From the NCBI RefSeq assembly GCF_037201975.1, contig NZ_CP147520.1, positions 7,130,001 through 7,194,000 of the forward strand: a stretch of 64,000 nt of DNA, given 5' to 3'. Position numbers and translations under genes: made by a program. Origin of the DNA: Streptomyces sp. TG1A-60. GTDB taxonomy: Bacteria; Actinomycetota; Actinomycetes; Streptomycetales; Streptomycetaceae. Shown piece by piece: positions 42,892-52,865 of the stretch. The notes beneath the pieces were generated by a model. It worked only from the letters and a program-made list of their open reading frames with translations, was not told where the DNA came from and did not search any database. Numbering within the stretch: position 1 is the first letter of the stretch; each line of letters starts with the position of its first letter.

Positions 42892-43563
42892 ATGCGTGGA
42901 CGACTCGCCCTCCTCGCCGCCGTCACGGCCTTCCTCGCCACGGCCACCGCACCGGCGTACGCCAGTGTCCAGCCGGGTGTGACCTACTCCGGCGAGGGCA
43001 CCTTCTACGGCGCGACCGGCGTCGGGAACTGCCTCTACGACGCCACCGGCGACATCGCCGTCGCGGCCCTCAACCACACCGACTACGACAACGCCCGGAT
43101 GTGCGGCGCCCACATCCGCGTCAGGGGGCCCCGGGGCGAGATCACGGTGAAGATCGTCGACCGCTGCCCGGAGTGCCGCCCCGGCGACGTCGACCTCGGC
43201 CGGCAGGCGTTCGCCCGCATCGCCGATCCCGTGGCCGGCCGGGTGCCGATCACCTGGACGCTGGTGAGCCCGGACATCAGCGGCCCGGTCGCCTACCGCT
43301 ACAAGGAGGGGTCCTCGCCGTGGTGGTGCGGCATCCAGGTCCGCGACCACCGCAACCCCGTGGCCACCCTGGAGGTCCGCACCGGCACGACCTGGCACCG
43401 GCTGCCGCGCCAGGAGTACAACTACTTCGTCTCCGCGGACGGCACCGGCTGCGGCTCCGCCATCCGCGTCACCGACATCCACGGCCAGACCCTCACCGAC
43501 ACCGGCATCACCGTCACCCCGAACGTCGACCAGCCGGGCCGCGCCCAGTTCGGCAAACGCTGA
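42892..43563 (+). CDS. secreted bacterial expansin-like protein
   Basis: A 223-residue exported protein. ATG 42892 follows GAAAGG; the signal peptide RGRLALLAAVTAFLATATA ends near PAYA. The first domain is a double-psi beta-barrel (about 28-120) with GEGTFYGATGVGNCLYDAT, the Asp in KIVDRCPECRPGDVDLG and paired Cys (NARMCGAH, DRCPEC). The second is the expansin-type beta sandwich (PWWCGIQVRDHRNPVATLEV, TWHRLPRQEYNYFV). Such proteins loosen cellulose or bind cell walls without hydrolysis. It diverges from the lipid-synthesis operon and belongs with the plant-wall enzymes of the window. An inverted repeat follows the gene. Confidence 0.85.
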   Translation: MRGRLALLAAVTAFLATATAPAYASVQPGVTYSGEGTFYGATGVGNCLYDATGDIAVAALNHTDYDNARMCGAHIRVRGPRGEITVKIVDRCPECRPGDVDLGRQAFARIADPVAGRVPITWTLVSPDISGPVAYRYKEGSSPWWCGIQVRDHRNPVATLEVRTGTTWHRLPRQEYNYFVSADGTGCGSAIRVTDIHGQTLTDTGITVTPNVDQPGRAQFGKR

Positions 43564-43653
43564 CGCGCTGGGGGCGTGGCACCGCTGCGCCGTCGTGACC
43601 GCCAATCCCGACGTGCCATGGCCGCTCTCGTGGACTCCGTTCGCGGAGGGCAG

Positions 43654-43684
43654 CCGCCCGGCCCCGGCTCTTCGGGCCGGGCGG
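43654..43684 (+). terminator. hairpin terminator after the expansin gene
   Basis: CCGCCCGGCCC (43654-43664) pairs perfectly with GGGCCGGGCGG (43674-43684) around CGGCTCTTC, 90 bases after the stop. The rest of the 43564-43984 gap shows no gene that I can support. Confidence 0.6.
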
Positions 43685-43984
43685 ATCTGTCAGCGCCGCA
43701 GCGTCGTCACCTCCGAGTGCCCTCCTGTCCGTGACCGTGACGGGCGCGGGCGGGCACGGGCACGGCACTTCCTGTCCGCGGGCCCCACTCGTTCGTTCCG
43801 GGCCTGAGCCGGTGGAGGTCGGTGCAACCCCTTCGGCGTCGAACGCGTCGTACTGACGTCCCGGTTCTGGTGCGGCACAGCGGTGTGGCCGAGGACACGT
43901 CCCTTCCGTGGCCTGCGCCATGTCTGGGCCGACGGCGCCCGGCTACGTTGTGCAACGCACTCCCCAGTACTCACGGACGGCCCG

Positions 43985-44506
43985 GTGCTCGCAGATCTCT
44001 CCCCGCTCATAGCGGCCACCACGCAGTGGCTGACGCGCGCCTATCCGGCGGGCGGCGGCGCGCTGGACGGCGCGCTCTTGGAGGCGCAGGCCCGGCAGGC
44101 CGTCACCGTGGCGGCATGGCTCCGCTATCCGACACCGATGGACGTGGCGCTCGTCGGCGTGGCGGGCCCGGGCGGCTCCGCCCGGCTCGACTGGATCACC
44201 GGCACCGGCGAGGCCCCTACCCCCGGCGAGTACGCGTGGCGGACGTGGGTCGACGAGGTCGTGGCCAGCTGGGCGGCCTGTCTGCTCGCCGACCCCGAGC
44301 TGGCCCACAGCGCGGTGGCCGCCCTCACCGGATCCCACCACACGACGGGCTCACCGGTCGCCTTCCGCCGCCTCCTCACCCCCGACGACCCCGACCGGCG
44401 GGCGGCGGCACTGCTCCGCCACCCCGACCTCCTCGCCCCCGTCGCGGCACTGCACCACGCCGGCCTCCTCACCACCCTGGAGCCGGGACAGTCCCTGACG
44501 GCCTGA
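43985..44506 (+). CDS. hypothetical protein
   Basis: A 173-residue soluble protein if GTG 43985 is used (LADLSPLIAATTQWLTRAY); an ATG at 43883 in the same frame is possible but the added residues look non-coding. No ribosome site is clear. The sequence is rich in Ala, Leu and Trp with regular helices (EAQARQAVTVAAWLRYPT, WRTWVDEVVASWAACLLA), ends in a Leu/His-rich helix (LAPVAALHHAGLL) and has no signal peptide or known motif. Codon use is typical for the window. I do not recognise the family. Confidence 0.55.
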   Translation: MLADLSPLIAATTQWLTRAYPAGGGALDGALLEAQARQAVTVAAWLRYPTPMDVALVGVAGPGGSARLDWITGTGEAPTPGEYAWRTWVDEVVASWAACLLADPELAHSAVAALTGSHHTTGSPVAFRRLLTPDDPDRRAAALLRHPDLLAPVAALHHAGLLTTLEPGQSLTA

Positions 44507-44599
44507 GCCGCCGTGGACGGTGGCCCTCATACGGCCCGCCCGCCTGTCGGCGCAGCGGCAGCCCCGCCGAGTGGTCGTCCGGCAGTTCGCCGACGGTGG

Positions 44600-44850
44600 T
44601 GAGGGCGACGGCGGGGGCGCCGCGCTTGCAGCGGCTCATCGACGAGGGCCGGCGCGCCGTCCAGATGTCATGGCCCGGTGCCGCGCCGACCTCGCCGAGG
44701 TCGTCGAGCGCGGCACCCCGAAGCAGCGGGTGGCGGGCATCAAGGCGCCCGCCGCGTTCGACGTGGCGGGCGGAGAATCCGTGGTCCGGCCGACGGGCGA
44801 CGCGAAGTCGTTCCCGTCGGCCTTGGCGACACCCGGGGGGCCGAGGCGCC
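44600..44850 (+). pseudogene. possible remnant of a serine-recombinase C-terminus
   Basis: Two adjoining frames read LQRLIDEGRRAVQMSWPG and then ADLAEVVERGTPKQRVAGIK, a layout seen near the end of large serine recombinases: a coiled region, then a helix with a GTPxQRKA-like motif. A one-base change between them and the loss of anything upstream mark it as decayed. The remainder of the 44507-44962 gap has no convincing gene. The identification rests on pattern memory only. Confidence 0.3.
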
Positions 44851-44962
44851 TGAGCCGTCGACCGAGCCCGCCCCTGCCCGGTGACGACCGCCCTGGCCGA
44901 GTGGTATCCCGTGCGAGCGAACGGCCGCCTTCCGGGGCGTGGGGGAGCGGGGCACAGACGGG

Positions 44963-45715
44963 TCACTCCGTGGCGGCGTCGCCCGCCGTCGGGGTCGGTG
45001 TCGGGGCGCTTGTCCGCACGTCCAGGTCCGGGCGGGGGGTCAGGACGACCATCGGTGCGCCCGGCGGGGGCACGGGCGGGGTGACCTGCTCCCTGGGGAG
45101 CTTGGGCGGGTTGGTCTGCTGGTAGTTGACCTGGTCGTGGTCGACCAGGCCGGTCTTCTCCAGCACCGTGATGTGGTCGAGCACGGTGTCGTTGGCCAGG
45201 TCGGCCAGCTGCCGCACCAGTGTGTTCCGCGTACTGGCACGGATCTTCGCGATGGCCGGGAAGATCTGGCCGTGCGTCACCCGCATGATGGTCACCGCGG
45301 TGGAGTCGAACTCCTTGCCGGTGGCCGCGTCGACGGTCTCCACGAACTCCTGCTGCTGCGGGCTCGCCTCGTTGTTGAGCCTGATGCCCAGCTCGGGGGC
45401 GATCTTCCGGCACATCTCGTCCAGGCCGGCGTGCCCGACGACCAGGTGCTCGCCCGCCTCCTTCATCTCCGGCGTCGTACCGCGCTCCATCACCATCTCA
45501 CCCAGCGGGTACTCCCACAGCCCCGCCGAACGGACCTTGATGACGAAGTCCCGGTCGGCCTCGGTCAGCGGGCCGAACTGCGTGTTGGAGATGATCCGTT
45601 CCTGAGAGGAGGCCGTCTTCTCGATCCCCAGCAAGGGGGGGTAGGCGAGCGCGGCGACGGTCATCAGCAGACCACCACTCACGAAGATCGTTCCGATGCG
45701 CCATGTGCGCGGCAT
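44963..45715 (-). CDS. DUF4142 family exported protein
   Basis: A 250-residue protein with a helical DUF4142 domain. ATG 45715 follows GGAGGTG and starts a membrane or signal segment (RIGTIFVSGGLLMTVAALAY). Family stretches: TQFGPLTEADRDFVIKVRSA, EMVMERGTTPEMKEAGEHLV and DEMCRKIAPELGIRLNNEAS; the domain runs about residues 50-190 and is ferritin-like in shape. The C-terminal 50 residues are Pro/Thr-rich (PPVPPPGAPMV, TPTPTAGDAATE), suggesting an unfolded tail outside the membrane. Function of the family is not established. It diverges from the cyclase gene across 295 bases in which no gene is seen. Confidence 0.85.
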   Translation of the reverse strand: MPRTWRIGTIFVSGGLLMTVAALAYPPLLGIEKTASSQERIISNTQFGPLTEADRDFVIKVRSAGLWEYPLGEMVMERGTTPEMKEAGEHLVVGHAGLDEMCRKIAPELGIRLNNEASPQQQEFVETVDAATGKEFDSTAVTIMRVTHGQIFPAIAKIRASTRNTLVRQLADLANDTVLDHITVLEKTGLVDHDQVNYQQTNPPKLPREQVTPPVPPPGAPMVVLTPRPDLDVRTSAPTPTPTAGDAATE

Positions 45716-46010
45716 GAAAGTGGCACCTCCGGCAGGGGATGGGTCGTCATGAGGTACGGACGGAACCGCCGGATGCATCATTGCTCCGGGTAAAATCTGC
45801 GAGGCACCCGGGCCGGTGGGCGTGCGGCGGGCCTCGATCGGTGCGGTGACCTGCGTGCCGTCGAGTTGTGTCCCGGTATGTCGGTGGATGGCCGAGTAGT
45901 ACCGACGTCTTGTGCGTGGGCACGCCGCTCTCGGCTCGGGTCCTGCCATAAGGTGCTTTTCGGACGCTGTTCCTCTCCGAAGCGGCGTCGAGGCCGAAGG
46001 GTGAGCACGG

Positions 46011-46937
46011 ATGACCGACAACGGGCCCGCAGTCTCCCGGCGGCAGTTCGACGCGATCTTCGAATCGGTTCGTACGTGGGGGCGCTGGCCCCAGGCGGAC
46101 CGGGGTGCCTGGAACCGGGTGACGGCGGACCATGTGCGGCGGGCCGTGGCGGGAGTGCGGTCGGGGGTGGTCGTCCCGATGGCGCTGCCGTGGAACACGC
46201 GGCCGGGCCCGGACAACCGGAAGCCCGCCCTGCACCACATGACCGATCTCGGGGACGTGGAGAGCCCGGAACCCACCACCCACAAGGACTTCATCGCCGC
46301 CGACTACCACGGCAAGGGCGTCACCCATCTCGACGCTCTCTCCCACATCGCCTACCGGGGGCGGCTCTACGACGGCCGGGCGGCCGACGGGGCCGTCAAC
46401 GCCGCGGGTGCCCGGTTCGGCGCGGTCTCGTCGCTCGGACCCCTCGTCACACGGGGTGTGCTGCTCGACCTGCCCGCCGCCCTCGGTGTCCGCTGGCTGG
46501 AGCCGGGGCAGGCCGTGCACGCCAGGGACGTCGTCGCCGCCGAGAAGGCGCTCGGCGTGACGATCGGCGAGGGCGACGCGGTACTGCTCCGGTCCGGGTG
46601 TGTCCGCCGCCGCGAGGAACTCGGCGCCTGGGACCCCGACGAGGCGAGCGCGGGGCTCCATGCGGCGGCCGTACCCCTGCTGGCCGGACGGGGCATCGCG
46701 CTGCTCGGCGGCGACGGTGACAGCGATGTGCGGCCCTCGCCCGTGGAGGGCGTGCACTCGCCGGTCCACGCCCTGGTGGTGGCCGCGATGGGGGTGCCGC
46801 TGCTGGACAACCTCGACCTGGAAGCGCTCGCCGACGCGACCGCAGAGGCAGCGCGCTACGACTTCCTCCTCGTCGTGGCTCCGCTGAACGTCCCGGGCGG
46901 TACGGGTTCCCCCGTCAATCCGGTCGCGGTCCTGTGA
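46011..46937 (+). CDS. cyclase family protein (kynurenine-formamidase fold)
   Basis: A 308-residue soluble metal-dependent hydrolase of the cyclase/formamidase family. ATG 46011 gives a complete protein. The metal-binding motif reads GVTHLDALSHIAYRG (about residues 103-117), matching HxxxHxD-type loops of the family, and HSPVHALVVAAMGVPLLDNL (about 245-265) forms the second conserved block. Opening residues RTWGRWPQADRGAWNRVTAD resemble Streptomyces cyclases. Possible substrates are N-formylkynurenine-like amides or cyclised acids; the context gives no further hint, as neighbours are a DUF4142 gene and a SpoIIE protein. Confidence 0.87.
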   Translation: MTDNGPAVSRRQFDAIFESVRTWGRWPQADRGAWNRVTADHVRRAVAGVRSGVVVPMALPWNTRPGPDNRKPALHHMTDLGDVESPEPTTHKDFIAADYHGKGVTHLDALSHIAYRGRLYDGRAADGAVNAAGARFGAVSSLGPLVTRGVLLDLPAALGVRWLEPGQAVHARDVVAAEKALGVTIGEGDAVLLRSGCVRRREELGAWDPDEASAGLHAAAVPLLAGRGIALLGGDGDSDVRPSPVEGVHSPVHALVVAAMGVPLLDNLDLEALADATAEAARYDFLLVVAPLNVPGGTGSPVNPVAVL

Positions 46938-46996
46938 TGCCGGGCCGGATCGGTCACCGCACGTGAGGAAAGCCGCGAACCGTGACTCACGTTGCT

Positions 46997-47008
46997 GATA
47001 CCCGTATC
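46997..47008. promoter_or_regulatory. small palindrome before the SpoIIE-type gene
   Basis: GATAC-CC-GTATC is a perfect 12-base palindrome 57-68 bases before the GTG start at 47065. It may be an operator or part of the promoter; no clear hexamers were assigned. Confidence 0.3.
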
Positions 47009-47064
47009 CTCGTCAATGCCAGATATTTCCGATAAGCGGATGCCTAGGGGCGAGTGAGGCCAGC

Positions 47065-50006
47065 GTGGTTCGGTCCGACGGCGAGCCGGTACTCACGGGA
47101 CGTGCGACAGACGGCACGGGGCCCGCCCGTTCGCGTGAGCGGTTTCTGCAGGGTGAGGCGATGGAGAAGGGCGTGCGCACCTCGATCCTGAACTCCTGGC
47201 AGCGCTGCCGTGACCTCGGCCTCTCGCCCGGCCGGTCCGATCTTCCCTTCCGGGACGACTTCGACCGGGACGCCCGGATCACCCGAGCCGCCGTACCGGT
47301 GCTCGACCGGCTGCAGTCCGGATTCGCCGGCAGCGCGGTGAACATCTCCGTCGCCGACGCGGACGGCACGGTCCTGCTGCGCCGCTTCGGAGAGGCGTCG
47401 CTGGCCAGGGGCCTCCCGGATGTCCAGGCCGTGCCGGGGTTCGTGTTCGCCGAGCGGTTCGCCGGGACCAACGGCATCGGTCTGGCCCTCGTGGAGCGGC
47501 AGCCCATCCGGGTCTACGGTGCCGAGCACTTCGCCGATCGCTCGCAGGCCAACGCCTGCCGCGCGCTGCCCGTGCGCGACCCGCTGAGCGGCCGTATCGA
47601 AGGCGTCCTGTGCTTCGGCTATCCGCGCACCTTCGAGAACCCGGCGCTGGACACCGTGATCCGCAAGGCGGCCGCGGCCATCGAGCGACGGCTGCTGGGG
47701 CAGAGCTCCACACGTGAGCGTTCCCTGCTGCAGGCGTATCTGGATGCCGGGGCCCAAGCCGGAGCGGGCCCTTACCACAGCGTCGGGGTGGACGAGTTGG
47801 CCCTCGGGCTGCGCCCCGGCGAGCGGGCCGCGCTGCTGGAGAGGGCCGCCGAGCTGATCTCCCGCGCACAGCGCGCCGCCGTCGAGGTGCCCCTGACGGA
47901 CGGCCGATGGGTCACCCTCGTGAGCCGTCCGATGACCAGCGCCTCCGGAGTGGAGGGCATCGCCGTCGAAGCCGTGCTTCCCGGCCCCTCGACGGGCGAG
48001 TCCTTCGCCGTACCGCGCCGGCTCGACGAGAGGCTGGGCTTCCTCACCGGGACGGCCGCGACCGCCCGGCCCGTCGAGTCCGCCGACACCCGGGCCGCCC
48101 GGCGATTCCAGGACGCCCCCGGGCTCGTCATGGCGCCCGGCCCGCTCGCCGCCGTCCCGGCGCCCGGCCGCCGGCGCGACGCCTCCCCCGGCCGCGTCAT
48201 CACGGGCGTCGACGGCGTCACCCCCGACGGCCTCGCCGTCGACGGCGTCACGACCGCCTCCGACGGAGTGCCGGGCGGCCGTCCCGGTTCCCCGACCCCC
48301 GAGAGAGGTCTCGTGATGGTGGGGGAACCCCATGTGGGCGGCTACGCCCTGGCCGCGCGCCGTCGCCTGGAGCTGCTGTCCGAGGCCAGTGCCCGCATAG
48401 GTACCACCCTGGACGTGCGCCGCACGGCCCAGGAACTCGCCGAGACGGCCGTCCCACGCCTCGCCGACTACGTCACCGTCGATCTGGCCGAACCCGTACT
48501 GCGCGGCGAGGAGGCCGCCGACCCCCGGGGCGACCTGCGCCGGACGGTGGTCCACGGCACCCGCGACGACCTCCCCTTCAGCCCCGTCGGCAAGCAGATC
48601 GACTACGGCCCGACCGCGCCCCAGCTGCGCTGTCTGACCGACGGGCAGGCCGTGCTGGAACCGGATCTGAAGGCGGCAGCCGACTGGCTCGCACAGGACC
48701 CCGAGTACACCGAACGGCTGCTGAGCCGCGTCCACTCCCTCATCGCGGTGCCCCTGGTCGCACGGGGTGTCGTCCTGGGCGTCGCCGCCTTCTACCGCGC
48801 GCAGGACCCCGCCCCGTTCGGGGACGACGACCGCTCGCTGGCCCAGGAACTCGCCACCCGCGCCGCACTGTCCATCGACAACGCCCGGCGCTACACACGC
48901 GAACGCACCATGGTCCTGGCCCTGCAGCGCAGCCTGCTCCCGCAGGGTCTCCCCGTCCAGGACAGCGTCGAGGTCGCCCACCGCTATCTGCCCGCCGAGT
49001 CCGACGTCGGCGGCGACTGGTACGACGTCATCCCGCTCTCCGGCTCCCGTGTCGGTCTCTTCGTCGGCGACGTCGTCGGCCACGGCATGCTCTCCGCCGC
49101 GACCATGGGCCGTGTGCGCACCGCCGCCCGCAGCTTCGCCGAACTCGACTTCCCGCCGGACGAGGTCCTCACCCACCTCGACAACCTCGTGCAACGCCTG
49201 GACCGGGAGGATCCCGTCTCCGACGGCGGCGGCATCATAGGCGCGACCTGTCTGTACGCCGTCTACGACCCGACCTCCCAGCAGTGCACCATGGCCCGCG
49301 CCGGCCATCCGCCGCCCGCACTGGTCGACCCCGACGGCGCCGTGTCGTTCCCCGAGCTGCCCCCGGACCTCCGCTCGGCCTCGGGGGCCTGCCCTTCGAA
49401 GCCGTCGAGATCCACCTCCCCGAGGGCAGCCAGCTGATCCTCTACACCGACGGACTCATCGAGGACCGCAACCGGGACGTCGACGTGGTCCTCGAACAGT
49501 TGCGCGGGGCTCTGGCGCACTCCGAGCGCACACCGGAGGAGACCTGCCGGGTGGTCCTGGACACCGTGGCGCCCGCCCACCCGGGCGACGACATCGCCCT
49601 GCTCGTGGCCCGCACCCACGCCTTCGACCCTCGGCGGATCGCCACCCGGGAGCTGCCCGCCGACCCGGCCGTGGTCAGCGAGATCCGCGCCTTCGCCCTG
49701 CGGCAGCTGGCCGACTGGGGGCTCGACGAGGCCGCGTTCGCCGCCGAACTGATGCTCAGCGAACTGGTCACCAACGCCATCCGCCACGGCGCCGGGCCCA
49801 TTCGGGTACGGCTGCTCCACGACCGCTCCCTGATCTGCGAGGTCTCCGACACCAGCAACACCGCCCCGCACCTGCGCCGGGCGGCCACCACCGACGAGGG
49901 CGGCCGGGGCCTCTTCCTCGTCGCGCAGCTGTCCCAGAGCTGGGGCACGCGCTACACCCCGGAGGGCAAGGTCATCTGGGCCGAATGCGGCCTCGACGGT
50001 GGCTGA
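47065..50006 (+). CDS. GAF-SpoIIE phosphatase-HATPase fusion, with a one-base frameshift
   Basis: About 980 residues when one base is restored. The N-terminal sensor opens VRTSILNSWQRCRDLGL and has VFAERFAGTNGIGLALVERQ, as in the front part of AcoR-type activators. A second GAF (about 430-600) with VHSLIAVPLVARGVVLGVAA follows. The SpoIIE-type PP2C domain has YLPAESDVGGDWYDVIPLSG, VGDVVGHGMLSAATMGRV and YTDGLIEDR. The end is an anti-sigma-factor-like ATPase (LMLSELVTNAIRHGAGP, DEGGRGLFLVAQLSQSWG). Frame is lost at 49360-49366 (CCCCCGG); one added base restores GPPLGLGGLPFEAVEIHLPE. Likely controls a sigma-factor partner switch in response to a bound ligand. GTG 47065 is the chosen start. Confidence 0.87.
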
Positions 50007-50090
50007 CGCGACCGGCGGCCCGGGCGTGCCGCCGGACCGTCGGGCTCACAGAGGGCGGCGAAATGCCGTAAATGATGCAATATGTACGGC

Positions 50091-50096
50091 TAGTAT
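50091..50096 (+). promoter_or_regulatory. possible -10 element of the sugar ABC operon
   Basis: TAGTAT lies in an AT-rich patch 51-56 bases before the GTG start at 50147. A matching -35 is not clear. Confidence 0.3.
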
Positions 50097-50146
50097 CGCT
50101 GAGGCAAGTCGGGAAGCACTTGCCAGGCCGATCCCCGGAGCCGTCC

Positions 50147-51694
50147 GTGCACGACGCTCACGACACCTCGGAGCAGGCGGTGCCGCCCAGCGGGGCGGAA
50201 CCGCTGGTCCGTGTCCGCGGGCTCACCAAGCGGTTCGGCGGCACCCGCGCCCTGGCCGGAGTCGACCTCGACGTCCACGCGGGCAGCGTTCTCGCGCTCC
50301 TCGGCCCCAACGGAGCCGGGAAGTCCACGCTCATCAAGATCCTCGCCGGCGTCCACCACGCCGACTCGGGCCACATCACGGTGGACGGGCACCCGCTCGC
50401 CGACCACGCCGCATCCCGGCGCATGTCCTTCATCCACCAGGACCTCGGGCTCGTGGAGTGGATGACGGTCGCCGAGAACATCGCCCTGAGTACCGGGTAC
50501 GCGCGCCGTGCCGGACTGATCTCCTGGCGGCACACCCGCGAACGCTGCACCGAGGCCCTGGAAACCGTCGGAGTCCCGCTCGATCCCGACGCGCCGATCG
50601 CCCACCTCGCCCCCGCCGAGCGGTCCCTGGTCGCCCTCGCCCGCGCCCTGGCGGCACGCGCCAAGCTCATCGTCCTCGACGAACCGACCGCCCGGCTCCC
50701 CGCCGCCGACTGCGCCCGGCTGTTCCGCGTCCTGCACGCCCTGCGCGACCGGGGCCACGGCATCCTCTACGTCAGCCACCGCCTCGACGAGGTGTACGAG
50801 GTCGCCGACACCTTCGCCGTCCTGCGCGACGGCCACCTCGTCAGCCAGGGCTCGACGAGGGGGCACAGCCCCGTCCGCCTGGTGCGTGACATCACCGGCG
50901 AGGAACCGGCCGTCCACCGCCCCGCCCCGCCACCGCCCGGCGGGGCGGCGGTCCTGACCCTCGACGGCGTCCGGACCGCCGGCGCGGGACCCGTAGACCT
51001 GGCGCTGAGAGCGGGGGAAGCCCTCGGCCTGGTCGGCCTCTCCGGCGCCGGACACGGGGACCTCGGCCGCGCCCTCGCCGGTTCCCTGCCCCTCCTCGGC
51101 GGCCGGATGCTGCTCGACGGCAGTCCGTACCACCCCCGTACGGTCACCGACGCCGTCGGACGCGGTGTCGCCTTCGTACCCGGCGACCGGCAGCGCGAGA
51201 GCTGCCTCGCCGAGCTGACCGTACGGGAGAACCTCCTGGCCAACCCCCGTGCCGGCGACGGGCCGGCGCCGCGCTGGATCAGCCCCCGCCGCGAACGCGC
51301 CGAGGCCGCCGACCTGATCGAACGGTTCTCGGTGCGGCCCCGCGACAGCGAGGCCGCCATCGCCACCCTGTCCGGCGGCAACCAGCAGAAGGTCATGCTC
51401 GGCCGCTGGCTCCGGACCGGCCTGCGGCTGCTGATCCTGGAGGAACCGACCGCGAGCGTCGACGTCGGAGCCAAGGCGGCCATCCACCGCCTGCTCGACG
51501 AGGCGTTGGCCGGAGGTCTCGCGGTCGTCCTCATCTCCACCGACTTCGAGGAGGTCGCGGCGGTGTGCGGTCGCGCCCTGGTCCTCGTGCGCGGCTCCGT
51601 GACCGCGGAACTGAGCGGTCCAGCCCTCACGGTCGCGGGACTCACCCGGGCGGCTTCGGCCATGCCCCCGGCCGGAACCGCGACGACCCCGTGA
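50147..51694 (+). CDS. sugar ABC transporter ATP-binding protein, RbsA-type
   Basis: A 515-residue protein with two fused nucleotide-binding domains, the pattern of ribose/xylose/galactoside importers. GTG 50147 follows GGAG. First domain: Walker A GPNGAGKST (about residue 60), Walker B LIVLDEPTARL. Second domain: degenerate P-loop (GLSGAGHGDLGRAL), good signature LSGGNQQKV and Walker B LLILEEPTASVD; that asymmetry is normal in the family. The first-domain signature is degenerate (HLAPAERSLVALARAL). The stop overlaps the permease start (GTGA). It would power import of the sugar bound by the lipoprotein two genes on. Confidence 0.92.
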   Translation: MHDAHDTSEQAVPPSGAEPLVRVRGLTKRFGGTRALAGVDLDVHAGSVLALLGPNGAGKSTLIKILAGVHHADSGHITVDGHPLADHAASRRMSFIHQDLGLVEWMTVAENIALSTGYARRAGLISWRHTRERCTEALETVGVPLDPDAPIAHLAPAERSLVALARALAARAKLIVLDEPTARLPAADCARLFRVLHALRDRGHGILYVSHRLDEVYEVADTFAVLRDGHLVSQGSTRGHSPVRLVRDITGEEPAVHRPAPPPPGGAAVLTLDGVRTAGAGPVDLALRAGEALGLVGLSGAGHGDLGRALAGSLPLLGGRMLLDGSPYHPRTVTDAVGRGVAFVPGDRQRESCLAELTVRENLLANPRAGDGPAPRWISPRRERAEAADLIERFSVRPRDSEAAIATLSGGNQQKVMLGRWLRTGLRLLILEEPTASVDVGAKAAIHRLLDEALAGGLAVVLISTDFEEVAAVCGRALVLVRGSVTAELSGPALTVAGLTRAASAMPPAGTATTP

Positions 51695-52803
51695 CCGCCC
51701 GGCCCTCCCCGCCCGCACCACGCCCGCGCCCGCGCCGGCTCCACCCACGGGGTGGCCAGGGCGGGCACTTCATTGGCGCCTACGGCCTCCTGGCCCTCAC
51801 CGCCCTGCTCGTTCTGGTCTTCTCCCTCGCCCTGCCGCGCACCTTCCCCACCCTCGACACCGTCGACTCGATCCTCTCCACCCAGTCGATCCCGGCCGTC
51901 CTCGCGCTCGCCGCCATGGTCCCCATCGTGACCGGTGCGTTCGACCTCTCCATCGGCTACGGCCTCGGCCTGGCGCACGTCATGGTGCTGTACCTCGTCG
52001 TCGACGCCGGGTGGTCCTGGCCGCTTGCCTGCCTCGCGGTGCTCGCCGGAGGACTGGCCGTGGGCGTCCTCAACGGGGTCATCGTCGAGTTCGGCCGCAT
52101 CGACTCCTTCATCGCCACGCTCGGCACCGGCAGCATGATGTTGGCCGTCACCGGCTGGATCACCGACGGCGGCCGGATCGTCCCGGGCCCGCAGGGCCTC
52201 CCGCCCGCCTTCACCGACCTCTACACCTCCACGTTCCTCGGCCTCCCGGTCCCCGCCTTCTACGTGCTGGCACTCGCGGTCGTCCTCTGGCTGGTGCTGG
52301 AGCGGCTCCCGATCGGCCGGTATCTGTACGTCGTCGGGTCGAACCCGCGCGCCGCCGACCTCGTCGGCATCCCGGTCCGCAGGTACACCGTGTGCGCCTT
52401 CGCCGCGTCCGGCCTGATCGTCGGCCTCGCCGGAGTGCTGCTCGCCGCCCAGCAGCAGATCGGCAACCCGAGCGTCGGCCTCGACTATCTGCTGCCCGCC
52501 TTCGTCGGGGCCCTCCTCGGCTCCACCGCGATCAAGCCCGGCCGCCCCAACGCCCTGGGCACCCTCGTCGCCGTCGCCGTCCTCGCCGTCGGCCTCACCG
52601 GCATCGCCCAGATGGGCGCCGACTTCTGGACGGTCCCGCTGTTCCACGGCGGCACCCTGCTCCTCGCCGTCGGCCTCGCCGGATACGCCGCCCGCCGCCG
52701 CATGCGCACCGGCGCCTTCGCGGCCCGCGACGCGCCCCCCGCCGGGCCGGAGCCGCCGTCCGCCCCGCCGCCGGGCGACGGCACGACGGACAGCACACCA
52801 TGA
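51691..52803 (+). CDS. sugar ABC transporter permease, RbsC-type
   Basis: A 370-residue inner-membrane permease with about ten hydrophobic helices, for example YGLLALTALLVLVFSLAL and VPAFYVLALAVVLWLVL. Family motifs include IVTGAFDLSIGYGLGLAHVM, GVLNGVIVEFGRIDSFIATL and GSNPRAADLVGIPVRRYTV (the coupling loop), plus FVGALLGSTAIKPGRPNALG. The GTG start overlaps the ATPase stop. The front 25 residues are Pro/Arg-rich and the last 40 Pro-rich and cytoplasmic, longer than usual. A single permease gene implies a homodimer in the membrane. Confidence 0.92.
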   Translation: MTARPSPPAPRPRPRRLHPRGGQGGHFIGAYGLLALTALLVLVFSLALPRTFPTLDTVDSILSTQSIPAVLALAAMVPIVTGAFDLSIGYGLGLAHVMVLYLVVDAGWSWPLACLAVLAGGLAVGVLNGVIVEFGRIDSFIATLGTGSMMLAVTGWITDGGRIVPGPQGLPPAFTDLYTSTFLGLPVPAFYVLALAVVLWLVLERLPIGRYLYVVGSNPRAADLVGIPVRRYTVCAFAASGLIVGLAGVLLAAQQQIGNPSVGLDYLLPAFVGALLGSTAIKPGRPNALGTLVAVAVLAVGLTGIAQMGADFWTVPLFHGGTLLLAVGLAGYAARRRMRTGAFAARDAPPAGPEPPSAPPPGDGTTDSTP

Positions 52804-52865
52804 GCGAGCCGTCACCGCCGGGCCCGGCCGCGTTCTCCCGCTCGTCCCTCCGCGAGGAGTCTTTC

